DNA of 64,000 bases, taken from NCBI RefSeq assembly GCF_032362555.1, contig NC_083517.1, forward strand, positions 3,864,001 to 3,928,000, written 5' to 3'. The position numbers were made by a program, and so were the translations under genes. Of the stretch, positions 22,916 to 37,200 are shown in pieces. How positions within the stretch are numbered: the stretch's first letter is position 1; each line of letters opens with the position of its first letter. This stretch comes from Amyelois transitella (Eukaryota; Arthropoda; Insecta; Lepidoptera; Pyralidae). Below the pieces are notes generated by a model that was not told the origin of the DNA, did no database searches, and saw only the letters and a list, made by a program, of their open reading frames with translations.

Positions 22916-25900
22916 AAATATTATGACATATTTACCAAAGAAATATTAATGGTTAGCATTTGCTAAAGCATAAACGTAAATTTTATTAAGATAGGTAATA
23001 TTTGTTGCCTGAGAATGAACCAATGAAATTGTTATTCTCTGCTTAACCATTTGTAAAATAACCAGACGATTTATTACAAAAATCAGTTAAGATTTGACCT
23101 AAAGATAAATTTTGTATTGCACAACTAATGATGGGAATATAATTTTACTTTACATTGTTACCAAATTTTTCTTTAATATACAAATGAAAAGTGAGAGGGC
23201 TTTGCTAACTTTAGATATTATGTTTGTGTTATTGGCAGCAGTGTTAAACGGGGTTTTAAAATTTTGTGGGTCATACTTCCGCTAGGAAAGTGGGGTTTAT
23301 TGATGTTATAACAAAGATTGTTATTTTGATGCTTAATCACATAAGCCTAGGAAGTAATGAAAGAGATATTTTAAATGGTTATTGATAAGCTAAAGTGATA
23401 AAAGCAGTTCACATCTCAAATCTCAAAAGATTATGAAGCGTTGAAAAATATGTGTGATTTATAATTTTTCATTAATCAATTTAATACGATCATTTAATAA
23501 TAATGACATGACATTTTAATCTCTCTCAATGTAAATAATACTGCTGCAAGTTGCGGTTTCCCTGGTACCTGATCATGTGGGTATAACATAGTAACTACAT
23601 TTTCTAGATATCTTTTTGACTAGCCTTAATAAGCCATAAGAAGTTCATAAGAATTTCCTTTTGCTAAACTTAATATACATAGGTTAATTAGGTTCACTAC
23701 CCAAAACGAAATGACTAACTCATTGTTTATCAAATTTTATCAAAAAAATAAAAAAAAGGCATCAAATATCAATATGCAAATAAACGAATAATGTGCTCAA
23801 TAGCAATATAATAATTCCAAAGCAAAAAATACTGCTTCACTTAAACTCAATCTGCACACTCCCGTTACAATTATATTTTTAACATAATTGACGACAGTCT
23901 ACGATACCAAATGACAACAGGAATTATTTCTTAGACTCAAAACTGATACTCGAAGTCTGACAGACAAGTGATGAGAATTTTCAAATTTCAAACATCTGCA
24001 AACACGCAAATATAAAACGAAAAAGATGGTAGGTACGATTTAATTTTCCTTTTTAATAACTTTTAATCATGCTTATTATATTGTATGCCAATAACTCATT
24101 CATCCATATCTTAAGATGAGTACAATAATGAAGATCAAATACAATTCTCAGAATCGGATCGCATCTCAGTGGAAATCGATTCTCACAGGTTTGAAATCGT
24201 GGGAGGCTTACACGTGCACAATGCATTATCGAAGATGTCACGACCACGCGATTAGAAATTGTAAAACAATGATTTTTACACCTGTGAGAGTAATTTATGC
24301 GAAAGATCCAAAATATAGGAGGGACCCAGTAGGTACTTTGTAAATACAATGGTAAATGGGTAAGTCACACAGATTAACCTAATCCAATATCGTAGTCAAA
24401 AGTCGTAGCATGTAACCGGGATTTACGCAAGGACGAACAAGATAAAAGTTCTTAAATAACCTGATGATGATAAGTGCAATAAAAAGAATGGTGTGGTCGA
24501 TCTCAGCAGTTCCTTTCACAATCACAAAAAAATACGAGCTATGGAGATTTATGAAAATGATATAATTTTGTGCATCACGTAATTCGGAAAGGTGAAAGAT
24601 TAAAAGAGATCGTTAAGAAAAGTAAATAAAAACAAAAACTGAGTACAAATTTAGATCGGCGACAAACGGAACGATGGCCGCCAAAAAACAAAAAGAAATA
24701 TGAACTGGTAGTCAGATTGCATAATTGTAACGAAATCGAATTTTTCGTGAAAATATATTACGTATTTCAAGATTTTGAAAAGGATCTAAACTAGGCGATT
24801 TAACGTAGTACCTACCATATATTTAGCCAGGTTTCCTTGAAAAAGTTTAAGAACCATTTAATTTAATAATATTTGTCCATAATTAGCTCCTAAAGATACG
24901 GTACCATGGGTAAATACAAATAGACTTATGTGTTGATCGTTAGTTATTAGAATTAGAATTGTTCTACGGCTCCATTCGTAGCCGTCAGGTGTTTTTTCAG
25001 CTGCGAAGTAACCACGCAGGCTGTCACTGTCATGTTGTAGGTATGGAAGGAGAAAAGTAAAGGAACATCAAAAATGGAGCGGCGCGTTCAGTTTTATAGT
25101 TAAGAAGTATTCCTTTACCCATTGCCCTTGTCTGGAAACTCAGAAAAAAAACAGCTTTTACAGGACATCTGGCCCTGTCCCCTGGATCACGGTTGGGTGA
25201 TTCCGATACGCTAAGTGCGCACGCCTCTTGCATCGACCAAATCGAAAAAAAACTAGAAAGGTGAAAATACAAAGTAAATATAACACCACTTATTTTTAAC
25301 AATGTAGACCACCTTATTGTTTAATTAATAACAACGAAGTAAAATAATATTAATATATAAAATGTCGTAAACATAAGAAAGGCAGATTTTTCTGTTTATG
25401 GCATCTTTTTGTTAATTTAGTGTCAGAAAAATTCTTAAAATAGTGTAAGTACATACAATTGAGAAAAATCACTGGCCACCCATTTCGACAGACGTTCTTT
25501 TAGGTTTGCGATATTAAGTGTACTTATAAAGTTTTATAGTAACATTTGCACGATGCGGTTTTAGAGGGGGATAACAATCATTGCCACGGTGAATGCACAT
25601 CGTGGTGCATACAGAAGGGAAATATTTTGACCTTAAAAGCCTTAAACGTAGACATTTGTATGCAGACTGCATTATTTAATAAAAATCTCTTTTCGCACTG
25701 AAAATAATACATATTTCGGTGAACAGAATTATTATCACGTTCTTTTACTTTCTCTAAGATATATTCTTTCTGCTTGTATCTATATATATAGTCGTCGTCT
25801 ACTGGAAACTACCTACTCTACAAATGCCGACCTGGCATTGAATATCATGTAAGTATTTATTAGACAATTTTGTATTACGTGACTTTAAAAAATTAAATTG

Positions 25901-28354
25901 CATTTCTTTGTAATAATGCAGGCAGTGAACTTCTTCAAATCATACGTTCGTGAGTAATCCAAGTGTAAATTATTTTTGTCATGCCAGGCGTAAAGTACGC
26001 GCCTTCGCAAATTTACTGATCTCTCCAAGTTTTTATTACTAGATTCAACCTAACTGGGTTACCTAAACCTACCTACATGTTAGTGATGATTCGCGAATAT
26101 TCGCATATTTTTGCATATTCATCTGCATTGCATCCGTGTTCGCAAATATACCTATCGCTACTTGTCATTCGTTCAAAAAAGAATAATCATGACATTATTA
26201 CTATATTATTTCGCTATGTCAAGATGAAAAGTACGGATAACTTTGTTTATAGTCACAAACAAGTACCCTGCGATTATCCGTAATACCGAGATACTTTCGT
26301 ATAAAAAGTTGCTCACCCGCTTCGGACCTCCGCATTTCTTACGATAGCCGTGTCATTGCAGTGGGAAAAGTTTTATTAAAACTTATGCGACTTTGATTGC
26401 TAACCGATTCCCTTACGATGAGGGAAAAGATCGTGAGTAAAATAAGTAAGTTAAGAAAACACACAAATAAACAAATTGATACAAAGCCAAATAATATTTG
26501 GAAGGTATATGATGTTTCCGAAATGGTATTAAAATATTAATAAAATCTTTACTAGGTACATATAAACTCTAATAATCAACACTACACCACCCCGCTTTAG
26601 AAATGAGGACCATAAATGTTCGATGCTCTACAATTTACTTAAGTCTTTTGCGTCATATTTTTTTTAATGTTGCTTAAAATCTCAAGTAACAAATAAACAT
26701 ATGTTTAGGTGTGGTAGTAGCAAATTACATATAATAAAAATATTGCGTTCAAGCCTCCATCTATCATTAAAAAGAGATTTGTGGCCAAAATCCGGAGAGA
26801 CTAGCGTACTTTTATGAACAACCACATACTAGATATTTGAGTTAAAATTGGTATTTTGATTGAACGTCATTTGGAACACGCAACTCTATAATGTGGACTA
26901 AATATAAACTATTCATTATAATCATGTATGTAATAGATAAAAAAGAAAGTTTTTCGAGGCGTCTTTCAGACGTAGGTACTATTTAATTAACACTACATAT
27001 GTAACGTTCTCTCAAACTTGAACATTAAAAGTAACTTATTTCGATCAATTTATTTTCATTCTCCTTACATACGTATTTCGAAAGCATTTTATTTCTTTGA
27101 ACAATATATTTTTATCATTATTACTGTAGTAAAATAATAATTCGTTAAGGTAAAGTTTTTTAGAAAGCTGGCAACACTTATCGATTTGAATATTATTCAA
27201 AAGTTACACCTATTCAAATTTAGTATCATGTATCCAAATAGCGAAAAAGTCATGTTAAATGGAAGCTATTGCAATTATCTGTTGGTTTCTAAGTGTTTCA
27301 ATGTATACCATAAATGTTCCGAAACTAACTACATTGTTACCATAACGTAGTTATTATTTATGTTCATTTGTATTATGTTTAATTGGATACATTGTTTTTG
27401 ATTCGCAATTAACTACGATGACCGATTGCGCGAAAGTTATATGGCATAAAAGAAAATCTTATAAGCACACTTTTTTTGCAAAGAAGTTTCTTAATAACAA
27501 TTAAGTAGTTAGCTACAGGGCTTACGTTTTGAGAACCGTTCATCACATAAAGAGGATAAATTCAATAAAAAAAGAAAGTAGAGAATTAAGTACAATGTTA
27601 CACATTCGTATACAACGACGATGTCCTTTACGATCACAAAGAAGATGCTCGAAATAATCCCTTCAACCAAATAACCACTATAGTTCTCACGGATAGCATT
27701 TATAATATAAACCTTCCACAGAAAACTCTCTTTGAACTTTGAACAAAATCCTATCACAACTTTCCGAGATTAACGCATTACAGACAGAGAAAATAAGGAG
27801 ATTTTATAATATCTAGTGAAGATGAATGTAGTGATACAAATTTTTCTATCTTACAGATGACCTACTTTGTTATCTAACGGCATTAAACTTTTTGTCTCTT
27901 AAAACATAACTTTGTCAAAATCAAGTTTATGCCGTAACTAAAATGAAATTAACAAGCTTAATTGTTATAATAAAGGTTCATTAATGTCATAATGTAACGG
28001 TTTAATTCTAGTAATACCTTCAATTACAGTCACCTACTTTTAAAATTAGCTGTTGTAATTTTATAGTAAACTATACACTATCGTCTAAAGATCCATGTCT
28101 AATTTTCTATAGCATCTTGTCACATTCGACACACATTTCTGCTTATTTTGGACATGAAGATAAATTGTTCTTCTTTAAACTTCTAATATACCTATGTAAT
28201 ATTTGGTTTATGCTGAATGTCGACTAGCATTTTAGACTAGGATTACTCCGGATGTCATGTAAGGCGACTAAGGGAATAGGCACAATCACAGGCGACTAAA
28301 GGGATACTCGTAAGTACAGCTTTTACCATCCAATTTGGGTTTCTCTGCAAAAGT

Positions 28355-28460
28355 AGCTAAGGGCCGGCGGGTCATGTTAACTGACTTGCCCAATCTATAT
28401 TCATTGTCAAAAAGCGCACCCTGGGCTTCTCTCCAGACAGGTAAGAAATAACCGGGATTA
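28355..28460 (+). repeat. SINE-B fragment
   Basis: 'ctgcaaaagtagctaagg', 'taactgacttgcccaatc' and 'accctgggcttctctcc' follow the family order with many changes. Confidence 0.45.
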
Positions 28461-29479
28461 ATTAGAACAAGATTAATAATTTACAACATATTTTAAGAAA
28501 AGCTATTAAAATTTATATCAAATGTACATTTGAAGATGAAAGTGAGTGTTAATTAAATATCTTTACTCAGAAAGTATATCTTAGAGACTGATTCTAGTTA
28601 AACTAGCCTAGTTTACAATTCACGTGTGTAACGAAGGGTGGAAGCTTTCCCTTGTTATAACGGTTATTTTAACTGTAAATATGTTTTAACGAGTAAACAA
28701 ACCTTAGGTAAGTTAGTAAACTTTACCTATTAAATAATTAATGTAACCAATTTTTGCCTAACATGAGTTAAATTCCATTACAATCTTAACCCGTTATATT
28801 TTGGGAGTTTAAAATCTTATTTACATCCATATAGCGTAGACTTATCTATTCATCGAGATTAAATTATTAGTCAGTATTTCTTTGGATCTTTTTTCGGGTT
28901 TACAGAAATGCTTAAATTATAGTACCTACGATAAAAGTAAAATGTGGTTAATAGTAAAAACTTAGAAAAAGTTATTATAAAAAGTTTCACAAAAAATTAG
29001 TTTTTGCGGAATAAACAACAATACCTGTTATCAAATTTATTTTTATAACTACATTCTTTAGATTTGTTTTTGCTAACGCCACTGTATCATTACAAGTTAT
29101 GAGAAAAAATTGCAAGCCGAAATCAAAACAATAATAACAAAAAATTACCTATGTAACAGTAAATGTTTATTCTTAATTTAACCAGCAGTAAACAAAACAG
29201 TAGGATTTATTCAAAAAAATATAACAGCAAAGGGTTAAATTCAAAAACGATAAAAAGGAAAGCCCTCATTGATGAAAAGCAAAGGTCAGTTGCCTGTAGA
29301 TACCGATAGCCGGGCAAACGCACAATAGACTGGCCTTCGCGCGCGATGCGCTGGATGAGTCCTTTGTTTCAATTGGGACGGGACAGTCAGAAGCCAAAAT
29401 ACGTCATTACGTCAATGACATTTTTGTTTTAGGGCTGTCAAAACTCTTTTATGGAAATTGACTAGCTTTCTGTAGTACT

Positions 29480-29760
29480 TTACGATAGCATCCTCATGAT
29501 ATCATCATCCTCGTGACATCCATGTTGCGTCCTCACCTCTCTATGATCATGATCCTGGATTGAGTAAGTCTAATTGTGATAAGTACTGATTTCAGACAAA
29601 GCTACTCTCGTCTGACGATCACAACTTCGCAAGGAAACCGCCATGATTACACATATGTATATTTGCCTGAATGAGATGGTTTTCTCACTGTCAAAGCATC
29701 GGTTAGCTATCAAACTAATGTACCTACATAACTCACAAAAGATGCATTCATACTCACATG
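29480..29760 (-). repeat. SINE-B copy, degraded and reversed
   Basis: 'ttgcgtcctcacctctctat' followed by 'gatcctggattgagtaag' and, farther on, 'tatttgcctgaatgagatgg' are reversed family words. Confidence 0.45.
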
Positions 29761-29831
29761 GCCAAGGTAGCATTTGAAGATGTGCTACCCTGTGCGTCAC
29801 GCTTTTACTTCGCTATAATAATCATCAAGGC

Positions 29832-29915
29832 GTTATAATAAAAAGCGTAACAGGGATAGTTTTCGTGCGATAAAAACGACGTCGCGCGTGTTATGCTACG
29901 GGGGCAAGTTGCGTG
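29832..29915 (+). repeat. dispersed repeat R1, copy 1
   Basis: It shares 'ataataaaaagcg' and then 'gcgataaaaacgacgtcgcg' with 46137-46225 and 50965-51030. No further identity is known. Confidence 0.5.
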
Positions 29916-31243
29916 TTATCTGAAGGCTCGGAGTTCGCTTGTTACTATGATCTAGAAGTATGTCCTAGGGCTACTCATAGCAAGGGGAACCTAACTCAAT
30001 TTTGATCATTGTTGCACTAAGTGAAAGACTGCCTTAGTCGACTTTTACGACATTGCAAGAAAGATATGGACTGGTTTGAATGAACATCCCTATATGGTTC
30101 TACATTACACATCCGCCAAACCATGGGAGGTCATTTGTAATTGTTTTTATGTAATTGTCAATTGTTTCACAATTCGTGCGAATGAACCTAATTAAAACAT
30201 TTTTGATGTAACATTCACTTATGTGTTCGTTTCAATGAACTCTTGTAAAATATATATTTATTTTCCACATTATAACATAGGGTTGTTATAATAATATAAC
30301 ATATAAAAATAGCTGAGTTTCTATCGTGAGAAAAAAAGGTAGGTAGGTAACCTTTAACATTTTCGCAATAGGTTTTACTAAAAAGCAGTTTGCAAAACAT
30401 TTCGATGCTGTAAATCTTATTTATAACGATTTGGTGTAAGTCAGGCAAGTAAATTTACTAGAAACTTTGCCAAATATATCTTTAGCCGATTCTTGCTGCT
30501 AAAAATGTTTTGTACAAACTGTAATAGGTAAGCAGACATTAAGTTTGTTCTGATTTAGGAAAAAAAATATTGAAGCGGTTTTGCTGAGAATATTATTGTT
30601 TCTTTTTTCTGTTCGTTATGTCGCGACTTGTATGTAACGAGTCTCATAAAAATTAGGAACGTTTATTTTAAGAAAATGATGATCGTTAAGGCGGTGAGCA
30701 CATGAGACAGCGCATTTAGCCGCCGCAGCCTCTTTCTGATACGCGCTAATAAGCCTACGTAACCCACTCCACATACCTACGTACTTGAATTAAATTTGGT
30801 TAAAAACTAAAAATATTTGTTTCATTTTTAAAAGTAGGAAATTAAAACCATACTAAAATCGCTTATATTACTGTACATTGTTATTTAAAACGAAGAATAA
30901 AATATAAGAAGTAAGTAGGTAGGTACTTTTATTTATAAGGGCTTTCTCGACATTGACGTCTATATTCAAGACTTCTGAATCGAATCAACGTCGATAAATA
31001 CGCCAAGCACGTACTTCCGATTATTTTCGCTTCTTTACTACAGTTATCGAGTTCAGACGGCCTTTCAAAATCGACAAAACAATATAACACCTGTCTCTTT
31101 GCAGGCGCGAATTCATCGGCACGTAAACGACACTGGATCTAGCGTTTACACTTTCACTGCAGCGTGAGATGTTCCCACGGTGAGATCTGAGAAATGAGAA
31201 AATGCATTCGGAAAATTGGGTCCAATGTGCCAGGTGATCAACC

Positions 31244-34200
31244 ATGCGCCCGAGGGTGCAATGCAGAGCGCGGGTTCGCCTGAAACCGGTTTTGTCCGGA
31301 TTCGTCTGGTTTCTACTACTCCAGATAGCTACAGCGAACAGACCACCACGTTTCCTCATAGATGGACAGTCAGAGATTGTTGTGAGATTGAAAGAAGGTG
31401 TTGAAACTCCGATTGGTAAGATTCATTTAATTATTCTAATTACAATATGAACTAAAATTAAACTGCATACTAAAGCCAATAATAGCTATACCGGCGAAGC
31501 CTTATAATAAAAAGTAATCCAATGACACCACGCTGTTATGTAGGTTTACACATACTTTTATAGATGGGCAGTTGTAATACGCATGCTCTCCTTAAGTGGA
31601 GGGTAAAGTACATAGTGACCTGATGAACCTTTGTCAGTAAAGCCAATTAAGAAGAAGGCCTGTTTAAAAGCTAATTCGATTTTCCGAGCCTACTACACAA
31701 TCATTACTTACTGATAAGTGGTTATAACACGCAATTGTTCTATAGGTATTATACTTATCTCTACCTACATGGATTGGTTACAAGTTGCATGGCTTCTGTT
31801 GTGGTGTGGTTACCTTGGAAACCCCTCGGTTTGGTTAGTTCCCCTCAAAGTTTCCCCCTACTGATGACGTGAATCGGTAATTTCCGGCTGTCGGAAATGC
31901 ACCCATTGCTCCCAAATTCTCGTAAAAACAGATATAAATAATGACAATATACACGGCAAAAAAAATATTTTTCAAATTAATGATCTTCAACCTTATTGTC
32001 GTGAAATCTTCATTGATTCAATATAATTATGAAAAATAATATACGGGAAAGAAATATCGCTACGGCGGCATGAACTAATCTTGGGAAGAGTTCAACTCGA
32101 ATTTAATCGAATCAGCTTTTCGAATTATGCACTGCGTCAGACTAAGTTTGAAGTGCACGTGACTAAGCTGACAAATCTTTGGTTATACAGATAAATCCAT
32201 CCCTTTTCTGGAATCTACTACTTGCCTAGTTAATAATGATATAAATAAAGAATTAGATTTAACAAGAAAGAAAGAACACATTTTTCCGCTTCATAAATAG
32301 TATACATACATAGAATGATAAAATATCACTAAATTTGTAGAAAACTTGGATACAATTTTCAGGTAGTTTAATATACCGACTGAGGGGCGTCGATCCTGAT
32401 GGAGATCCGTTAACTTTCGGGATCAAGGACCAACTGGGGAGTGATATTTTAAGATTAGAAGCCATTTCGTCCAACGAAGCTAATATTTATTTAGTTAAGG
32501 AATTAGATAGAGAGGTAAGTGGTATGATTTTCTAATAACAGAATTACATCAACTGAAATTACCTGCTTACTACAAACTATTTAGGTATACGATAAAAATC
32601 TGATGCCTTTATATTAAATAAATATATATATATAGAAACCCTAAATAATTCCATACAAAAAGTTCTTAGTAGGTAAAAAAATATTCTGCAAATTTATAGA
32701 AAATGGTAATGCGCGATTATATAACTTATAATTTTTCAGGTACGAGACGAATATTCATTTGTTCTTACATTGACCGATGGACATTTAGGAGAAGGGAACT
32801 TTATCACGCAAAGTTTCTTGCTGTTAGTTGAAGATGTAAATGACAACGAACCCATATTCAAGCCATATCCTTCTGCAATCACCGTAAAAGAAAATTCACC
32901 GCCGGGCATTCTAGCGACTGTTGAGGCGACGGACCTTGACGAGGGAGCTTACGGTCAAGTAAGAAAAACTCTCGGAAATAAACTTTCATATTTTATTAAG
33001 CTGGATGATATACAATACAAGCCATACCTTAGATTAATTGAAATTTAATGATTCCGTTACTAGATCTTTAAAACATTCAACTATCTGACTTATATGGGAA
33101 TAAAAACAACTTCGCATTTTTAGGACTTTAATTCGCGCCTAACGGAAAGTTTAATCTTGACTGACGTTTGATGCAAATGTTACCAGTTAGAAGATAAATT
33201 AGCCAACCCAACCGATGTGGTGTCTACCTTTTACCAATTCTTTTTTTATTGTATTTAACTTGCTATTTATTTTTTTATCTTGCGCTTTTTATTAATTTTA
33301 TCAGATAATCATAATCACCCCATCAGAATCATAAAATATATTTCGTTTTAAGAAATTACATATTTGTAGTAGGTAGGTACCTACTACGAGGCAATTTAAG
33401 CTGGTAATAATTTCCTAACTGTAACATTGATTGCCGTGACTTTGATTGACAATTCTGTCTGTAACGGCCAGCAAGTTTGTTTGTAATTGTAATGTAAACA
33501 TTGGGTTGTATGTTTATGAAAAGTTTTAGGATTTTATTATTTACATACCTACCTACTATATTTTTATTATTCATAGGTTTTGTACAATCTCCAAGAGTTG
33601 GACGGAGACGTGGAGAATTTCTCAGTCCAAACAATTAATGGAAAAGGGGTGATTCGGCTCACTAATCGTTTAGATTACGAACGCAAATCTCTGTATCAAC
33701 TGAGGGTTTTGGCTGTAGATCGGGCTAACCAGGGTAGAGTGAACACAGGCACTGCTGCAATACTTGTGAAAGTCCAAGACGAGGAAGACCAGCCTCCAGA
33801 GTTTGTTGTTGCGAGCCCTGTTACGAGAATAAGTGAGGATGCGCCGGTCGGAACTTCAGTTTTGCAAGGTTTGTACCTATATACCCAAGTATTTTCTTAA
33901 TTAGTTACATATTTACTTTGTTTTAAAATTTTTAAGTGAAATCAATAGCTGAGCTTCAATTCCTGGCTTCCTGAAGAAACTATCTCCTTTGACTTGTCTT
34001 TGTTTTAAATATGTTAGATACTTATTAAAAAAAACAATCATTTCAGTTCCATTTACTAAAGATAATTTTATCAGTAAATTAACATAATTTAGATTATAGA
34101 CCAAAGACAGCTTGAAATAAATTAATCATTTTCCTACAGTACGTGCCATTGATGGGGACAGAGGCATTAACAACCGCATTTCATACAGCATCATATCGGG

Positions 34201-37200
34201 TGGAGAAGAACATTTTGATATTGACAGCAGCTCTGGAGTTGTTTACACAGTCAGTTCACTCGACAGGGAGGACCCCAACAATAGTAATGGAGCTTATATT
34301 TTGGAAATATTGGTAAGGATAGTATTTTTTTGATAGAAAATGTGAGCCATAGAGTTAAATACATAAAACAACTGCTTACATATTACAATAGCATACATAA
34401 TAGTTGACAGCCTCTGTGGTGTGCTTGTCTGTGACACCAGATGTCCCGTGTTAGAATCCCGGTCAATGTGCATCAATCACATAGCATGTCATTTTCAGGC
34501 TACAGAGGAATCCCGGAGTGTCTCACCTCTGCCTAGTGCCACAACAGAAGTGACAGTTATTGTGACAGATGTTAATGATGAAACGCCGAAGTTTCGCAGT
34601 GACCGCTACGTGGGAGAAGTACTGGAAAATGCTCAACAGAACACTCCCATCACCTTTTTGCAGGATGCCATTCCAGAAGTCTTTGATTATGATCAGGTAT
34701 TTGTTAAAATAGTGTTTATTTATCTCTGACTAACATTTGTTTATTTGTGACGAAGTCTCATGTAGATTTCCATGTATAAAATTGTCTGATAGTGTTATCT
34801 ATCTCAGTACCAAATGTCATACCTAATTTGTTTATAAAAAATATTGTCTGAATGCTGCACCACACAATAAATAATCTACGTAACACCTAATAATTATAAG
34901 TAAATTATGTCAATCATCAGGGCAAAAATGGGACCTTTGAGCTGTACCTAAGAGGAGACGATGGTGTCTTCGATGTGACTCCATTCAAAGGCATCAATGA
35001 AGCATCCTTTCTCATAAGAGTGAATGACCCTTCGTTTTTAGACTATGAGAAGGTCACTGTCATGAATTTTAGTCTAGTCGCCAAAGAAATTACTGCCAAA
35101 GATCCCAAAATGAGGTAAATATAACATGTTTGTTACTACCTGACTCTTCCAGGACCACTTTAAAACAGGAACCTCTACTCCAAAAATACCATTTAAGTAA
35201 TTTATGACTAATAATATAATAAAATATAATCTATATGAGCTAAGAGCATACTTTTGCTGGCTTGTTGTATCTACTTACACCATCCAAAATTACTTGTTAC
35301 TTACTTTTTGTTTCAGTGTGGTCCCTATCATGGTCCATATAAAGGATGAAAATGATAATTTCCCAGAGTTTACGGAATCCCTGTATACAGTGTCAGTGCC
35401 TGAAAACTGTGGTGTTGGCACTACAGTCGCTTGGGTGCAGGCTTTAGACCAAGACTCAGATAATTATGGCACAAGAGGAATAAGATATACCAGTCTTAGT
35501 GGGAGTATTGCCAACTTGTAAGTATTATTTGTTATTTTATTTGATTTGAAAAAATATTATGTTTATACCTAATTTCATAATCACTTTTATTCCTCATAAT
35601 AAACTGGTACATTTGAGCACTCAGACAAAATATGAAAAATATCCAATGTTAAGTTTAAAAAAAAACAGTTTACTCTGATAAACACCCAAGTTATAGTATA
35701 GCATTAGACAAATAGTATATTATATACATATATTATATTGTAATAATAATATTCTGGTAAATCTGTCCTTTTTTTATTAACGTGTAAATTATTTGTTCTG
35801 GCTTTCTAGATTTAGGAGTGTTAGGCCCATAGCACACAGCGTATTTTAAACGCGCAAAAGACGCGCAGGAGACGCGCGTATAAGCACTTCAAACGATTCG
35901 GACGCAACTTTGTAACCTAAGCACACGGGGCGATCGTGAAACGCGCCTCTTCTGCACGTATACGCGCACCCCCTCCCCCCTCTCAGGCCGCTCCTTTATG
36001 CGCGCCGCGTTTGTATCGCTTCAACCGCGCTTCATGCGCGCGTTTGTATCATCAATGCAAACGCAACAATCGGCGTATACGGTGCCAAAAACGCGCGTTC
36101 GTAATACGCGCGTCGCCTGCGCGTTTAAAATACGCCGTGTGCTATGGGCCTTACTCAGATAGCTGGCAAAGTAATCTTTGAGTTAGAAGCTAATTGTTAT
36201 AATCATGACATATATTGAGAAACTACAAAAAAAAATCTCTCTCTTCTAGATTATACCTCAATCCAGTATCAGGCGTTATCACCGTAAAACAAGCCGGCGG
36301 TGGTAGTTTCGACCGGGAACTGATTTCCCAACACTACCTCACGGTCGAGGCGAGAGACGACCTCGGGCGAGGCAACCGTAACACAGTGCAACTTGTTGTA
36401 AACATTGAGGACGTGAATGACAACGCACCGATGTTTCTAGCTAACAAATACGAGGCTAGATTGCTGGAGAATGAGAAACAGTTCGAGAATCCGCTGGTGT
36501 TGGAAGCTAGGGATATTGATTTAAATGGTAAAACTTTGAAATTATTATTTTAATGCTTAATGGTTTATTTATTGAGGTTGTGAATAGCAAAGCGATGTTT
36601 CGATGTTTCTACTTAATATTTTTTTAATTTTACTATATCTTCATTCATAATGAAAAAACAAAACGAAAGAAAGAAGATCCAAAGCGCCACTTATTATTTG
36701 ATTAGAAAAAAGCACCCACTCTTATGTTATTTATTGCATAAGATGATTCTCTCCATTTTTTCAGCTGAACGTAGCCTTTCAGTCTTTTCGAGACTGTTGG
36801 CTCTGTCTACCCCGTAAGGGATATAGATATGGCTATATGTATGTATATTTTTCAGGAACCAAGAACAGTCACATAGAATACTCAATCGTTAGCGGAGAAT
36901 ATAAGAACAACTTCTCAATCGATCCTAACTTGGGTATCATCACGCCCATTGAAGGTCTAGATTTTGAGCAATTACCTGGAGACAATACTAATATAAGGCC
37001 AATACATTTGACAGTGAGTTTTACAAATGTTATATAGTTTTTTTATACTTTGCACTGACAGTTTTTGAACAAAATGTATTATCAAAAGAAGTTAGTAAAA
37101 CATAAATTAAAAAAGGCATTTTCATGAATATCAAACATCGTTATATATTTCTTTCTACTAACAAAACAGCGGCACTGCAGACCTGGTGTAGAATTTACAT

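Larger units (their letters stand above)
16199..31243. other. gene-poor intergenic region with SINEs
   Basis: It covers the upstream side of the GMC gene and the upstream side of the cadherin gene. It is AT-rich. Apart from the repeats and one hairpin listed separately, I find no exon series. The open frames here (such as 24053-24349 minus, 25030-25302 minus and 27509-27757 minus) are short, lack domains and have no splice partners. Unseen 5'UTR exons of either neighbour could lie here. Confidence 0.5.

Noticed and set aside
24053..24349. Overlapping 98- and 75-codon frames on both strands
   Set aside because: No domain, no splice partner and AT-rich codon use; most likely chance.
31021..31359. 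112-codon minus frame overlapping cadherin exon 1
   Set aside because: It is mostly the complement of the signal-peptide exon and its upstream sequence, with no support of its own.
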